From the NCBI GenBank assembly GCA_035772735.1, contig JASDFA010000007.1:38842501-38906500 (forward strand): DNA of 64,000 nucleotides. The letters are read 5' to 3'. Below, piece after piece: positions 1 to 11,534 of the stretch (the first letter of the stretch is position 1; each line of letters starts with the position of its first letter). This stretch comes from Datura wrightii. Lineage: Eukaryota > Streptophyta > Magnoliopsida > Solanales > Solanaceae. The notes beneath the pieces were generated by a model. That model made no database searches. It was given only the letters and a program-made list of their open reading frames with translations, and had not been told where the DNA came from. Made by a program: the position numbers and the translations under genes.

Positions 1-497
1 TTACTAATTAATCGAGCAAGTATTTTCACCACAAATTAATTTAATTATAAAATACTATGAAAATGTAAAACTAAGTTATTTATTCTAACAATTACTCTAT
101 GAACCATTTCACACATTAAGATAAACTCATAGAGATGGATAATCTAGGTGGTTGTTTCACCAATCCTATTGATATATCATAATACTACCTTTTAATTAGA
201 ATTATCAATGAGTGCTAATTAATAGATTATTAATATGTGTAGTATTCTCTCAAACGACTACTCACCTATTTTTAATCGATTACCGCCTAAATTCCAAAGG
301 AATAGATCTATTAGGAACACATGAAGCTTATGGTATATTATTTAATGCAGTGTCTAGGTATATCCATTCTAGTTGTAAAATCTTATACGCTTTTTGAGAT
401 TTAGATCACCTTCTCTATAACCCTTCTCTAATCTAACAACACATTTACCAAGTATGTATATTAGTTAGTATATAAGACTCAATTGTTAGCTATGCAA
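1..497. other. AT-rich non-coding stretch
   Basis: AT-rich sequence without a credible coding region; the only frame of any length is about 60 codons and resembles nothing I know. It probably belongs to the same old repeat block as the sequence to its right, or to whatever that block landed in. No promoter, RNA gene or repeat boundary can be supported. Confidence 0.5.
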
Positions 498-1850
498 TTG
501 ATCACACCCAAATTACACCTCACAATGAAGTATAAAGTGGTCACTGCCAAATATAGTAATCCAATGTAGGTTGGGGTCGATCCGGTAGGGAATAGGGAAG
601 AAACAATATATTAATGATGAATAAACTAACTTGCAATTAATATTTCGGAAGGGGGGTTTGCAAATAAAGAAAAGAAAATAATTCTAACAATGATTAAGTT
701 GTGTATCAAATTATCAAAGACAAAACTAGGATTGTGTTCCCCATGATTTTAGAACTCAGTAGGCTTTTATTACAGACTTATCCTAGTGAATTTTGTGTAA
801 GACTGACGATTAAGTTCATCTAATGTCTCTCGACCTACATAGATGAATTTCACTTATCTCCTCTCGGACTCAAAGTGTGTATATATTTTCCCTCACTATA
901 AGTCTTGACTTAGCTATCCTCAGTTAGAGCTCAAGTTAATTTAGATGAGGGTTGGTAGCCTTAAATTGCCATTGTTATTTTCTTTTCCTAACTTCAACCT
1001 CCTAGGTGGGGCAAGTTGAAGATACAAACACGTTTCAATGTTTGCAACTACTAAAACTAATTAACGAAGAGAATAACAATCCACCCAATTGACCATTTAA
1101 GAATCAATATTTTATTATGTCTACCTTCATTAATCCATCATGGTTCCCACAACCCTAGCTTAAGAGATTTAGCCGCTCATTATATGAGAAGATAAATAAA
1201 AGTTGTAGATTAATTCATAATGAAATACTTACTTTAATATAAACTTGTTAACAAAATCTCCAAAGCTATATAGAATCACAAGAACATGATGAATCTCCAA
1301 TAAATATTAAACTAAGCTACACAAATTCGTACGAATTGTGCAACACTATCAATTGAACTAGAATCGACACCTAAAGCCTGTTAAGAGAGGGTATTTATAA
1401 TAGTATATTTAGCCTTCGTTGTTCCTTCTTGGATTTGAATTGGGTTTTGCATCTTCTGTTCGTAGTCAAACTGGGATTGGCATCTGGCCCGTCTGGACAG
1501 TGTGGCATGCCGCACTTGGCATAGAGTAGGTAAGGGCGCTGCATTGTGCCTCTCGGTGCACAGGTATGGCCTATGCGTTACATAGGCTCTTGCCCTGGCA
1601 TGTTAGTGCGGTGCTAACTTGCTTGAATCTTACCTTGCCCAATCCAATTTTTTTATTATTACTCTTTTAAGATACAATCAAGCCTAAATTCAACACTTTA
1701 ATATCTGAAAGCATCTAATCAAGTACATTAGCTCTTTTTCACAAATATTTCATAAAACAAAAGAAAATACATACAATTTATTCTCAAAATATAGCTAAGT
1801 ATGGGCAAAATATGGCTAATAAATGCGTAAATACGCCGTTCATCACCACC
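498..1850 (-). repeat. Candidate terminal repeat of element I (unproven)
   Basis: This stretch starts with TGATCACACCC and continues with the phrase GGGGTCGATCCGGTAGGGAA; the segment ending near 1850 carries a C-rich CACCACCCTACAC tract. I associate this combination with long LTRs of non-chromovirus gypsy repeats in Solanaceae (recollection, not a search). A C-rich tract at this place would be the polypurine tract of a minus-strand element. A GC-richer patch lies at about 1480-1600. The second copy that would prove an LTR is not in the window, so the ends are estimates. Confidence 0.3.
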
Positions 1851-3542
1851 CTACACTTAAACTATTGTTTGTCCTTGAATAATCTACAACTTCCCTTCTC
1901 ATATTTAATCACAAAAATTCACCTACAAATAGGTCTACTTACACTTAGGATCATTATACAAATTAATCAAGCTCCAACAATTCACCACATGCATTAGGAT
2001 CAACATTCACATGTCAAAGTTTGAAATCACTTAACTTCTAAAACTAACTCAACAAGATATATTTTGGCCAACATGAATCATATGTAATTTAGCAATCCAG
2101 AGATACCAAAATCTTACCATTATGTGCCCTTACTATTGGGAGAGATGGCCTTTCACACACAAGATATATAATAATATGAACTTGGGCATAGATAAATAAT
2201 TTTCACTCACTCTCCCAAAGAACTCAACATGTATGCAAAAGACGACCCATAGGCTTGCCCTTAGTATAATATTCCACTAATAGAGAACATCAAATCTAAG
2301 ATCAATTAGGAATTACAATGGTTGTAATGTAGGTTAAGGGATGGGTAGTAACTATTTGGTCAAGATAGTGACTAATCTCTCTAACCATTTTTATACTTCC
2401 CAACTCTATATTTTTAGCACATTCTTCAATCTCCAATTTTTCTCCTTATTCCTCCTTTTATTTTCAATGTTCCAAAGTAGGTGACTAGTGGAAAATTTTC
2501 AATATTAAGCTCATACGAAAAAAAAATTTGATCATCATTTTTTCAAAGCTCTTTCTTCTTTTGGTTTTCCGACTAACATCACCCTCCTTGTTTAGAAAAT
2601 CTCACCCTTTTCTTTTCTTCTAATTTCCACACTTTTAGGTTTTTCCTTCACATCTCCACTTATGCTCTTTTCATGCAAAAAATTTCATGAAAGTGCTTTA
2701 GGAGCCATTTGGATCAAACAAAGGTTAATAGAACAAAAGGGATTAAGCTTGTAATATGACTATCAACAAAATAGACTAAGACTTAAAATGGCTAACTAGG
2801 GTAATTACATCAAGGTAGGTAAAACTCGGATACAAATAGTCTACCAAAGAAATGACTATATCACTTCTTAAATTCAACATTCTTATTTCATTTTGCACGC
2901 ATACCAGGTAAATTCTAGACATTAAATTGCAAGCATAGAGTATACAAAAATACCTCACTCATAAAATGTCACAAATGGCTTAATAATGGCAATTAAGATT
3001 ACATAAACACATATATCCATATTGAATGCATACCATAATTAAGCCCACTTTTCAAGCTTAGGAGTAGTGTTTCTACCTTTTCATGCATTTTTGTGTGAAT
3101 GTTACAAAGTTTCAATGATACCTAAGTGAAGACCTAGCATTAGCAAGGTTTCAAGTTCTTGTTCTCCTAATGACTAATTTTTCTTTAAGACGATCGTCAT
3201 TCATCCATCATCAGGTCATGTCATGACTCTATGACTAAAAGAAAATCTACACTCTGTACTCAGTTCTAAGGGACTATCCACCAGAAAAGTATCAAAAATA
3301 AAAACCAGGGGAACCTAAATAAAAAGAAAACATCACACAAAATAAAAAATTACTACAAGATAGAGGGAATAGTCATGAATCACAAAAACAGCGTTGCCCA
3401 CCATGTACAAATTTAGCAATGAAAGCATGCTTGGTGTAATGAAGTTTATTTCTCCCACCCCACATTTAATTAGTAGAAATATCCCCCAATGCTAAAACAA
3501 TAAAGCATAAGTAAAAGGGTGAAATAAGAACTCCCTGAGCCT
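1851..3542. other. Non-coding 3' region of element I
   Basis: AT-rich, no supported gene. It lies immediately downstream, on the minus strand, of the plant-transposon-domain ORF that ends at 3543, so it is best read as that element's 3' untranslated and spacer sequence. Short T- and A-runs occur at 2440-2660. No RNA gene seen. Confidence 0.4.
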
Positions 3543-4890
3543 CTAGTCCTCATCATCAGTGGGGGAAAGAGCTGCTTCCCTCATTTCAGAATCATCCTCA
3601 TCATAATCGGACTCCAAGTTAGAATCGACTCTAGCATGCTCCTCGTCTATTGAATCATCATCATCTAGGGGCTCCTCAAATCCAGGCTCAACTCTACAGA
3701 AAGCCCTCAAATACTCACTCAAGGGTTAGTCCATGTTGAACTGTTGTAGCTACTCCTCTATCACACCATTCATTCCTAATTGCGGCATTTGCATGTCGTA
3801 TATGTGACTCAACATAGTATCAAATCTTGGATGACGCTTACCAATTGATAGTACTGGAGAATGATGCCCTCAGGATCCTTAGTCTTTGTCATATCAATCC
3901 CCTTCCGGTCATACCTAGTCCTATAATTCACTTCCTCCTCCACTATTCGGTACCCTCGTAGAAATCAGGTCAAGAGACCCCCAAAAATGAACTTTTGCCC
4001 CTTTTTCACATTTTCTCTCCTCAATACATCCTTAATAATTGCCCCAACATTAATAGGCATCCTAATCATCAATGCATAAACAAGACACATCCTCTCCCGT
4101 GTAACATGAGTCACGTGCTTTCCTGGCACCAAACCAGTGCAAATAATTTTCAAGCAAATCCTAGCCTCTTTAGTCATATGGGAATAGGAGCTCTTGTTGG
4201 TGACCGTCCCACTATGAGACTCTGTCCAATTTTTCTATAGAGAGGTCTCAAAATAAAATTTTTGAAGAGCTATGGGTCAATGTTAGGTGAACCAAGTGTT
4301 CTATTCAAAATAGCGGGTAAAAAATTAACAATTTGCCTCGAATTTTTACTTGGTTGGACCTTTCCTTTGGTAACCCAATTAGCAAGAAATTCCCTCACCA
4401 TGTTCAACTTAAATTCCCCCGTATTATTAAACACAAAGCCAAGACCAAGAGTAAGCAATCTATCTACAATGTGGGGAAATTCAAATGCCAAACTTTCTCT
4501 ATCAATAAACAATTCATGTGAGTACTTTGAATCTTTGTGTTCTTTACACCATTTCTTACCATCTTACTCCATCACCCAACGGAGACCAAAATGCCTCAAT
4601 GGTTGTTGTGGTAGTCTCACATCCTTATTTTTCTCCTCATTAGCTATTCTTGCCCTTTTTGAACCATAGCTTTAATAAGCCACGCCCTTCTCCTTGATTG
4701 GTTTTAGTGCTACTGTTGAAGAATTTTCAAGAAAAATGTTATCTTTTACGATTTGGGTGAAAAAGTTTGGAGGATTTTGTGAGAAAGATGAAGATTTTCG
4801 AGAAACATTTATAGAGAGGAGGGGTGTGAGGCACGGGTGGGAAAAAGAATGAGAGGAAAAAATAGGTTTTGCTCTTTTTAAAGTACCCAC
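3543..4890 (-). pseudogene. Putative plant transposon domain protein (element I 3' ORF), decayed
   Basis: Read from about 4890 down to a TAG at 3543-3545, several frame segments join into one recognisable protein. The middle (4177-3965) has the run VYALMIRMPINVG followed by VLRRENVKKGQKF and FGGLLT, the core I associate with the putative plant transposon protein family found in many Solanaceae repeats. Upstream (4512-4270) lies a moderately conserved stretch containing NMVREFLANW; the C-terminal 50 or so residues are very acidic (LDDDDSIDEEHA near 3650), also usual for that family. Internal stops and at least one frameshift break it. The start near 4890 is only the first Met of the longest N-terminal piece. 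The function of the family is unknown to me; it lies downstream of a gag remnant in the same orientation, so it is probably the accessory ORF of a gypsy-like element and not a host gene. Confidence 0.6.
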
Positions 4891-5318
4891 TTTTTTAGCT
4901 TTGACTGAAATTTTTTCCCAAAAATACCCCTTGCGCGATGAAGCACTGCCTACGCCCTTCCCTCTATGCTTTGCGCCAGCCTGTGCGGCGCCATGACCTG
5001 CACGTTGTGGTTATGGTTGCAAGGCCTATGTATCCCACCTGGTCATGCGCTTCTTGGCTAACTTTTTCCTTTGCTCCTCATTTTCATCTTTTATGCTCAA
5101 AACTCCTTTTGTTGATTATGACTTAACTCCTGCACAATTGAACAAACAAGTAAACTCCAAAAATGAAAAAATCAAATTATCTTGGGTTTCCTCCCAAGTA
5201 GCACTTGGTTTAACATCGCACTCGACGTATGTATCTTGATTACTCATACTTCATCAAGATACCTATTGGGCTCATGGGCACATGCAATGACTCTTATTCT
5301 GAGGGTTTGGAACAGTAT
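4891..5318 (-). other. Spacer of element I with the joined ends of gag and pol
   Basis: Between the 3' ORF and the inserted element X. On the minus strand the first bases (about 5318-5280) read as the end of gag (VPNPQNKSHCMC). Within a few codons this changes into a tail containing RYLDEV and a stop near 5240, then a LLGRKP-like segment (plus strand: CCTCCCAAGTAGCACTTGG). I recall that kind of tail from the end of pol polyproteins in Athila/Ogre-like elements. If right, protease, RT and integrase have been deleted. 4930-5060 is GC-rich and non-coding. Confidence 0.4.
5314..5318. repeat. Target-site duplication of X, left (agtat)
   Basis: Five bases before the TG of element X. They pair with ggtat at 7570-7574 with one mismatch, and removing X rejoins the gag tail of element I. 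Confidence 0.6.
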
Positions 5319-7403
5319 TGTTACACCCCGTGAAATTTAACGAATAGTAGGCGTACGCATGATTTTGAAGTAGACAAAGAGAGTACGACGCGCGTAAAGA
5401 AGCCCGAAAGTTGGGACGAGCGAGGCCAGGCCGCACAGGGATAACGCGATGCGCCAGCCTCAGAACACTAGCCAGCGCGGCGCGCCAGCACCTTGGCGCC
5501 ATGCCAGGCGCGGCGCGGCACCAAGGTTGTCGTGATGGCTGGCGCAAGGCACCTCCCTGGTGCCTTTCCCTCATATATATATAAGTCTTTCTTTGTTTTA
5601 AATCATTTCCAAAAAGATATCAACAGCCAGAAAGGTTAGGGAACGGAGAAAATCAAGTGAAATTAGTCCAATTACGCTACCAAATACTATCCAAACTCTG
5701 ATTAACTTTGGGTATTGAAGTTTAAGGCCGTAGAGAGCATCGCTACAGAGTTATTTTCACAGAATTCGCCCGGCGAATCATCATCCCGCTGAGTCAAAGT
5801 CGTCAGAATTGTGCCAAACTAATTTCTATACGATCACAAGCTTCAAGTAAGCATTTCTCCCTCCTAGACTTTTGAGAAATAAAGCATTTTTGACCGTGTT
5901 CCATTAAGTTTAAATATAGTTAATATTTATATATAAAGTTTTCCTTTTCGTCGAATTTATTATTAAAACAAGCCCTATTCTCCCAGTAACATGCTTTCAG
6001 TTGGGAAGAGCAATAAAATACGAAATGGAACTCGTCTGCTAATCAGGAATCAGCGATTGAGGTATATTAAGGAAAATTCCTTCGGCAAGTTAGTTCCAAT
6101 AGCATTATAACTCAGTCTAAATCCTAGTAAGAGAATCAGAAGTACGTTAATCATGAATAGTTGTTGTTATTAGCTGAGACTAGTAAGCTATGCGTGGTTT
6201 GGGATTTGATTATCCTATATCACACTCCATGACCAACCCCAGGGTTATTAGCTGTGTCGACGCTCGGCAAGGGCGAGATGACGTTGCTCCAGAAAGAGCG
6301 GCATGTCGTCCGCGAGGGACAAAGATGGGGTCCCAAGTCCTCATAGAGTCCATTCAATGGCTGTACTATTATACATATGTCGTATCGGCGCCACACCCCC
6401 AACGAGCCTAGTACCCGGGGGTGCAGATATCAGGAGTCCACTAGACTCAAACACAGCTACAGTTAGGGGCCGAGCGGGCTCAGTTGCAAACCCAGGGGAC
6501 TGGTAGGATGGCTATAGTTACTAGTTGACCCATTATGACCTTCTTAGGGGTATATAGATCGAAGTGTACTCACTAGGGCTTATGGGGGCCCCAGGTGGGT
6601 TGTTCCGTGCTGGTTGTACCTCTCGGCTTATTGGGGCCAGGTAAGGTTATTAATAGGCTAGATAATAGAGAATCCAGCTACTCAGGTATGACACCTATCC
6701 CTTTTCTTTTAGTCATTTTTAGTTCTATCTTTTATATTCAGTTATTTACGATTATTCCCTTACATACTCGGTAGATGTTGTATGGACACCCTTTTGGGGT
6801 GTTGCATTACCTGCCTGCAGGTACGAATAGACGAGGAGCAGATCCCCCTTAACTTCCAGCCCAGGATTAGCAGAAGCGTCAGCTCCTTTCCTCCGAAGCA
6901 TATAAATAGAAGGTTTACTCTTTTTGATTATATAGTTCACGGGTAGGACGGGGCCCTATCCCGACAATCATATTACTCCTAGAGGCTTGCAGATTGTTTC
7001 TATTTTCCCTGTGGTTAGCTGTTGTTGGCTGTGTGGGGCCCGCATGTGTTTTATCTTGTATGTTGGCTGTGTAGGGCCCTATTTAGCTGATAGTTAGTGG
7101 CCTTGTCGGCTATAGCTTAGTTTATCATCGGATTTTCAGTTATAACTAGACATCATGGTGGGTTTTTCGGCCCGCATAGGACTCCCTCTTTCTATGTGTT
7201 TCTGGTTAGCTGTTTTCTTGTGACAGGTGGCTATAAGGCCTTGTCGGCCGAGGAATGTGTTTACAGCCGAGATATAGCCCGTTATTTTATTGATTTTAGA
7301 GTTAGCATTAGCCCTGCACCAGGAATACATAGACTTAGTTAGCTTAGTCAGATCCCAGTAAGGCACCAGGTGCCAATCATGCCTCCCAAGGTGGGGCGTG
7401 ACA
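5319..7403 (+). repeat. 5' LTR of X
   Basis: About 2.09 kb, TG...CA ends. A GC-rich block with many GCGCC/GGCGC repeats (about 5390-5560) precedes a TATA-like run; the end carries the palindrome GGCACCAGGTGCC at 7362-7374. Related to the LTRs of A and F, but a separate subtype by its 5' third. Confidence 0.85.
5573..5584 (+). promoter_or_regulatory. TATA-like box of the X LTR
   Basis: CATATATATATAAG directly after the GC-rich block, at the same relative place as the TATATAA boxes in the LTRs of A. Likely the Pol II core promoter of the element (inference from position). Confidence 0.55.
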
Positions 7404-7407
7404 AAAT

Positions 7408-7419
7408 TAGTATTAGAGC
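7408..7419 (+). promoter_or_regulatory. Primer-binding site of X
   Basis: TAGTATTAGAGC, four bases after the LTR end; two mismatches from the TGGTATCAGAGC site complementary to initiator Met tRNA seen in D and F. Confidence 0.75.
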
Positions 7420-7485
7420 AGGTCATATCCCAGGGAGTCTGCAAGTCGTGCTAAGTAGAGTCGTGTCTATGGATGTGCTGTGCTC

Positions 7486-7569
7486 CAGGAATGCTTAGGC
7501 TTAGTCAGCACAATCAAATCCCAGTAGCGCACCAAGTGCTAGTCATGCCTCCCAAGGTGGGTCGTGACA
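7486..7569 (+). repeat. Tail of the 3' LTR of X
   Basis: Repeats the last part of the 5' LTR (7320-7403) with changes: ccaggaatgcttaggcttag, cccagtagcgcaccaagtgc, then GCCTCCCAAGGTGGG and GTGACA. It follows the leader directly; this marks the internal deletion. Confidence 0.8.
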
Positions 7570-7574
7570 GGTAT
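7570..7574. repeat. Target-site duplication of X, right (ggtat)
   Basis: Follows GTGACA; pairs with agtat at 5314-5318 with one mismatch. Confidence 0.6.
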
Positions 7575-8633
7575 CACTCGATAAAGTGCCTTTTTGCCTT
7601 TTATTTAATATGGCCGAGATTCGCCCCACATGTTGCTGCAATTGCTTGATGGAGGCCAAATGTGAGTCCACTAATTGACTCAAGCTTGAAAGTTCCCCTT
7701 TCATTTCTTTAACTCCTAACTCAGTAGAGTTAACTTTTTTCATCATATGACTTATCATATTTGCTAATCTTGCGGTCCCAGAGTCATTCACAGTAGGCTC
7801 TCTTGCTCGTGGAGGAAGATAAAATCCACTTCTATCATTATTTGGGCCTCTCTATTCCTCTACTGACCTTGGTCTCTATCTCTAGACCTAGCTCGGTCAT
7901 AGCCATTGTTCGCATAGTAGTTCCGACATTGATTTCCTTGGCCTTTGATGGCAAGAGTCTTTATTAGACCCTTAGGTGTTAGCCAGGAAATCCCCTTGAT
8001 TGTTCACAAGATTTGCTTCATCTTCAGCTTTAGTGTATTGATCCTCATACATGGGTCCTTTGTCTTATCTATTCACCGCATGCACACTCTGTGTATTTAG
8101 TGTGGTGAGGTGCTTGGTGATCAACTCCAACTGGGTCTTGAGATGGGCCATGTCTTGGTCCCGTGCTTCCTCCTTTTTCCGCTGCTCTTCTATCATCCCT
8201 CTAGAGTAGCTTGCTACAGTGTCCTCGGAATCTTTGGTATTCCATGCCCTGTTGGTCTTGGTCATTTTATCCACTATTTCACTAGCTTCTGCAAAAGTGT
8301 GGGCCCTCATGGACCCCTCAACTATACCATTTGCTACAGCTTCATTCGACGCACTCAGCGACCTATAGAATATCTCCGAAAGGACCTTCTCAAGAAGCTT
8401 ATTACTAGAACACTATTTTAATTTCTTCTTAAACCTCAACCATGCCTCATGTAGAGCTTCTCCAGGTAATTATTTGAAGTTATTAATTTCATCCCTCAAC
8501 TGAATCATTCGTGAGCGTTGGAAGAATCTCTCCAAGAAAGCTGTAGTTAGCTCTACCCAAGTAGTGATAGACTCATTTGGAAGATTGTTTAGCCACAAAG
8601 TGGCATCCACAGCTAATGAGAACGAAAATAAGC
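7570..8633 (-). pseudogene. gag fragment of element I (gypsy-type, not chromovirus)
   Basis: Minus-strand reading from 8633: AVDATLWLNNLPNES, then TTAFLERFFQRSRM, the retrotransposon gag core; then ASEIVDKMTKTNRAW, a coiled-coil-like stretch (EEQRKKEEARDQDMAHLKTQ), and near 7700 a helical segment followed by QLQQHVGRISAILNKRQKG. This is the C-terminal gag layout of Athila/Ogre-like elements as I know it; no zinc knuckle is readable (7850-7960 is badly degenerate). Stops and frameshifts are present. The N-terminus is cut off by element B at 8633/8634 and the C-terminus by X at 7570. It would have formed the particle shell of element I. Confidence 0.75.
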
Positions 8634-10913
8634 TGTCACGACCTGAACAGAGGCTCGGACCCAGGCACGAAACCTAGAACCACAAATGGCTCCAAGTCGA
8701 CCCATGGCATGAAAATAGCAAATAAAGAGCATAACTTAATGGAAACTGATAAACTAAACATGAATAAACGTAAGTCTACATGAATAATAGTCATAAATTG
8801 AATCAACACTAACAAGCTGAGATCCTACATACTGTCTGAAAAGCCTCTAACATAACTGATGAGCTGATGGGGCAGCATACCCAGCTAGCTCGACAAAAGT
8901 CTGTAACTGAAATAAAAAAATAACAAACTAAATTAAATATACTCAGAAGATGAGGACTCACCAACACTAGCTAAAACTGGACTTATACTTAGTAGGACTA
9001 ATGGCGCGGTTGAGTCTGATCTATCGGACCTGTATCAAGAACGATACATCATATAGTATGTCGTTAGTACTTTGAATGTACTGAATATGCAAGGTAAGTA
9101 AAAGTGGACTAATAAAATATATAAGAGTTCATAAGAGTAGGACATTTCAAAACATGAACTGATAATCATAACACAAACATAAGGGCTCAAGGTTTTCAAA
9201 ATCATTCATAAACGAGTCACAATCATAATAATAAGAGGAACCTTGTAAATCATAACTAAAGCCATATTTTCATAATCATAATCATGCATAATTCATAAGG
9301 AACAATGGGAGGAATCATCTTAACCGACACCATCATGATAGAACTTACACTATGCCCCAGCTATCTCACTCAAGTGTGCAGAGCCGTATCAAGCTTGCTA
9401 GGTAAGGGACGTAAATGGTGTGATATCACTAATAGGGACCCCGTAGGGTTAAACATGAATATATACCTACGGTGGCACATAGATTTGAGAACTTGGAGTT
9501 TACTTGAACACCGGGCCTACTCAGTGCTAGACACTACTCCAATAACATGCAAATGAGGGCTCATATAATTATCGTGAAATCATACATAAAGTTCATGGCT
9601 AGTTAAATCATAAAACACTTGATCATACTTGAAATACATGATTAGCCACGAAACTGAGGGCCCGTGAGTCGGCCAAAATCATAAACTTACTAATTATGAA
9701 TAACATACATGCTTGAGAAGATCACTATACTTGAAATTCATAAATTCATGAGGAGTACTTGGGGGAAATCATAACATAGATCATAAACCATAAATTAGGC
9801 TTAGAAGGATCAAATCATAATAGAATCATAAACTTGACATTTCAAAAATCTTGCATAATTGAGCATAATTTTCTAAAAACTTGAAACCATAAATTAATAA
9901 TCAAAATAGATGTAAAATCTTCCCATAGATCCTAAAATATTCTTTGAAACATAAAGGGGATTGACCCATAAATAAATCATATGGGATAAAACCCCATAGG
10001 ATAATACACTTGAATTAACACTTGAATACATGAACTTGAGGAGAAATTTGGGCATGAGAGTGAAAGGAAACTCTCATTCATGTCCCTACATACCTAGGTA
10101 AATTGATTCTTAACTTGACTTTGAAAACCTAAGAGATTTGGAGGATTATAAGCTTGCTTTTCAATGGAAAACTTCTAAGCTTGCATGCATGGAAGTTGAA
10201 TTAATTAGAATATGTTAAACTTCCTTAATACACTTCTTTTAGGGCTTAAAAAAACATAGTTTAGGACTTAGGAGCTTAGGATTTACGAAAATACCCTTAC
10301 TAAAAATTTTGGAAAAATAAACACTGCCAGTCGTCACGGCTCTCACCAAGAGTCGTACAATAAAGTGACAACTCATGGTCACCTCGTGTTGTGACCACTG
10401 GTCGTAAGAATGTTCCTGAGGATCACATTACGGACGTTTACTACAAGTTGTTACATGTCAGCACGGGTCATAACACCTTTCGTTGTCACTGAACTCAATT
10501 CTCACTTTCTCTGAACTTTTCCACGTGCTATAGACCACGACTCGTGATTTCCTTCCATGAGTTATGATACCACTAATGACAACCTATCAATACACTGAAC
10601 CTCCAAACATGACCCATATCATGACTCATTGTTTCCAATAATGGATCGTACCATGGTCCATCCTTTCCAACCCTGGCAATTCCTGTGCCTCACCATGACC
10701 CCTGACCACGAGTCGTACCCACACACCATGACTCAAGTTGTGACTCATTGTCCGGGCTTCAAAATTTAGCATTCCACTATGACTCCTCCCACGGTCTGTT
10801 ACTTCTCACCACGACTCATACCACGAGCCGTTCTGAGGTAAAAATGCAGATGTTTTCTGCTGAACTCATTTCCAATTCTCTCATTTAGTCTTAGGAACTT
10901 TTGGGGTATTACA
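8634..10913 (-). repeat. 3' LTR of B
   Basis: 2,280 bases; on the plus strand it runs from TGTCACGACCTG to GGGGTATTACA, so on the element strand it starts TGTAATACCCC and ends GGTCGTGACA. The half next to pol (about 10320-10840) is full of degenerate CACGACTCGT/ATGACTCAT words. No coding potential. Confidence 0.85.
10320..10840. promoter_or_regulatory. Array of degenerate ACGACTCGT/ATGACTCAT words in the B LTR
   Basis: Examples: CCACGACTCGTG, CATGACTCAAG, GTGACTCATTG, CCACGACTCATACCACGAG, with CACGAG and ATGAGT versions between, spaced some 20-50 bases apart. The same kind of array is at the matching end of the LTRs of D, E and H. Many words contain TGACTCA-like cores, which plant and yeast bZIP factors bind; binding here is inference. 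Confidence 0.5.
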
Positions 10914-10926
10914 ATATCTCATCCTT
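10914..10926 (-). promoter_or_regulatory. Polypurine tract of B
   Basis: Plus strand atatctcatcctt, so the element strand has a purine-rich aaggatgagatat directly before the LTR, matching agggggagatat before the 3' LTR of D. Confidence 0.65.
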
Positions 10927-11170
10927 GGGAACATTCGTCCTCTAATGTGAGGTAAACACACTAAAAGGTTGGGAAAAGGAACTACAATCCCAAATACATA
11001 ACATTTGAAGCTGAAAACTGACGAAGTGACTGACTCCGAATTGATATACATGACTGAACTAAATTCATGCATCACACATACATGTACTAACATGAAAGGA
11101 ACTGAGAGACATGAACTGAACATGAAACTAAATAGAGTATCAGAGAGGAAACTGATCCTCAGGCTGGAAT

Positions 11171-11411
11171 TTAGTCGGTAGGGAATAAATGCGAGTATCT
11201 AGCAATCATCTCTGCTTCAGCCCCCCACGTAGCTCCTTCAAAAAGCTAATTCCTCCACAAGACTTAAAGCTACTTCTTTGTTTCTCAAATTTTGAACCTG
11301 ACGATCAAGTATCTAAATAGGAACCTCCTCACAGCTAAGGTTATCCTTCATACTAATGCTCTCCACAAGAACAACAAAAGTCGGATCACCAACACTTCTT
11401 TAAAAGGATAC
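11171..11411 (-). pseudogene. B pol C-terminus (integrase tail and chromodomain), 3' piece
   Basis: On the minus strand this short piece carries the last part of pol: a SLLKKC-type integrase tail beside the A insertion, then DRQVQ and KLRNKE-like residues of the chromodomain, ending with a YSHLFPTD-like tail at a TAA (11171-11173). A related, longer tail is in E at 31290-32518. The reading frame continues on the far side of A at 21325, where PVF and AYELELS-like residues are found. Confidence 0.7.
11407..11411. repeat. Target-site duplication of A, left (gatac)
   Basis: Pairs with gatat at 21325-21329, one mismatch. Related sequence in E (aaaagcgatatgtaaaac) supports gatat as the original. 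Confidence 0.8.
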
Positions 11412-11534
11412 TGTTACACCCCGTAAATTCTTGACATGTAGATGGCCTATTTGCATGTTGGTTAAGAGTTTTAGAATGCCATGCATGATAGAAAAAGGCC
11501 CGGGGGAAAATCGGACAAGTGTCACATCGAACCA

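Larger units (their letters stand above)
5319..7569 (+). mobile_element. X: internally deleted chromovirus (LTR, PBS and LTR tail)
   Basis: Begins TGTTACACCCCG and ends GGGTCGTGACA, as the LTRs of A do. It holds a full 5' LTR, a tRNA primer site and about 65 bases of leader, then jumps straight into the last 84 or so bases of a second LTR. All coding sequence and most of the 3' LTR are missing. The jump falls where leader (ctgtgctccaggaat) and LTR (ccctgcaccaggaat) look alike, suggesting illegitimate recombination. The flanking 5-base duplication agrees except for one base, so both outer ends are original. Inserted into element I between gag and its 3' part. Confidence 0.85.

Noticed and set aside
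4262..4669. A 135-codon plus-strand frame as a gene
   Set aside because: It is the antisense of the plant-transposon-domain ORF and resembles nothing as a protein.
5272..5574. A 100-codon minus-strand protein in the X LTR
   Set aside because: It crosses the LTR edge; only its last dozen residues (gag tail of I) are meaningful, the rest is GC-rich LTR sequence read by chance.
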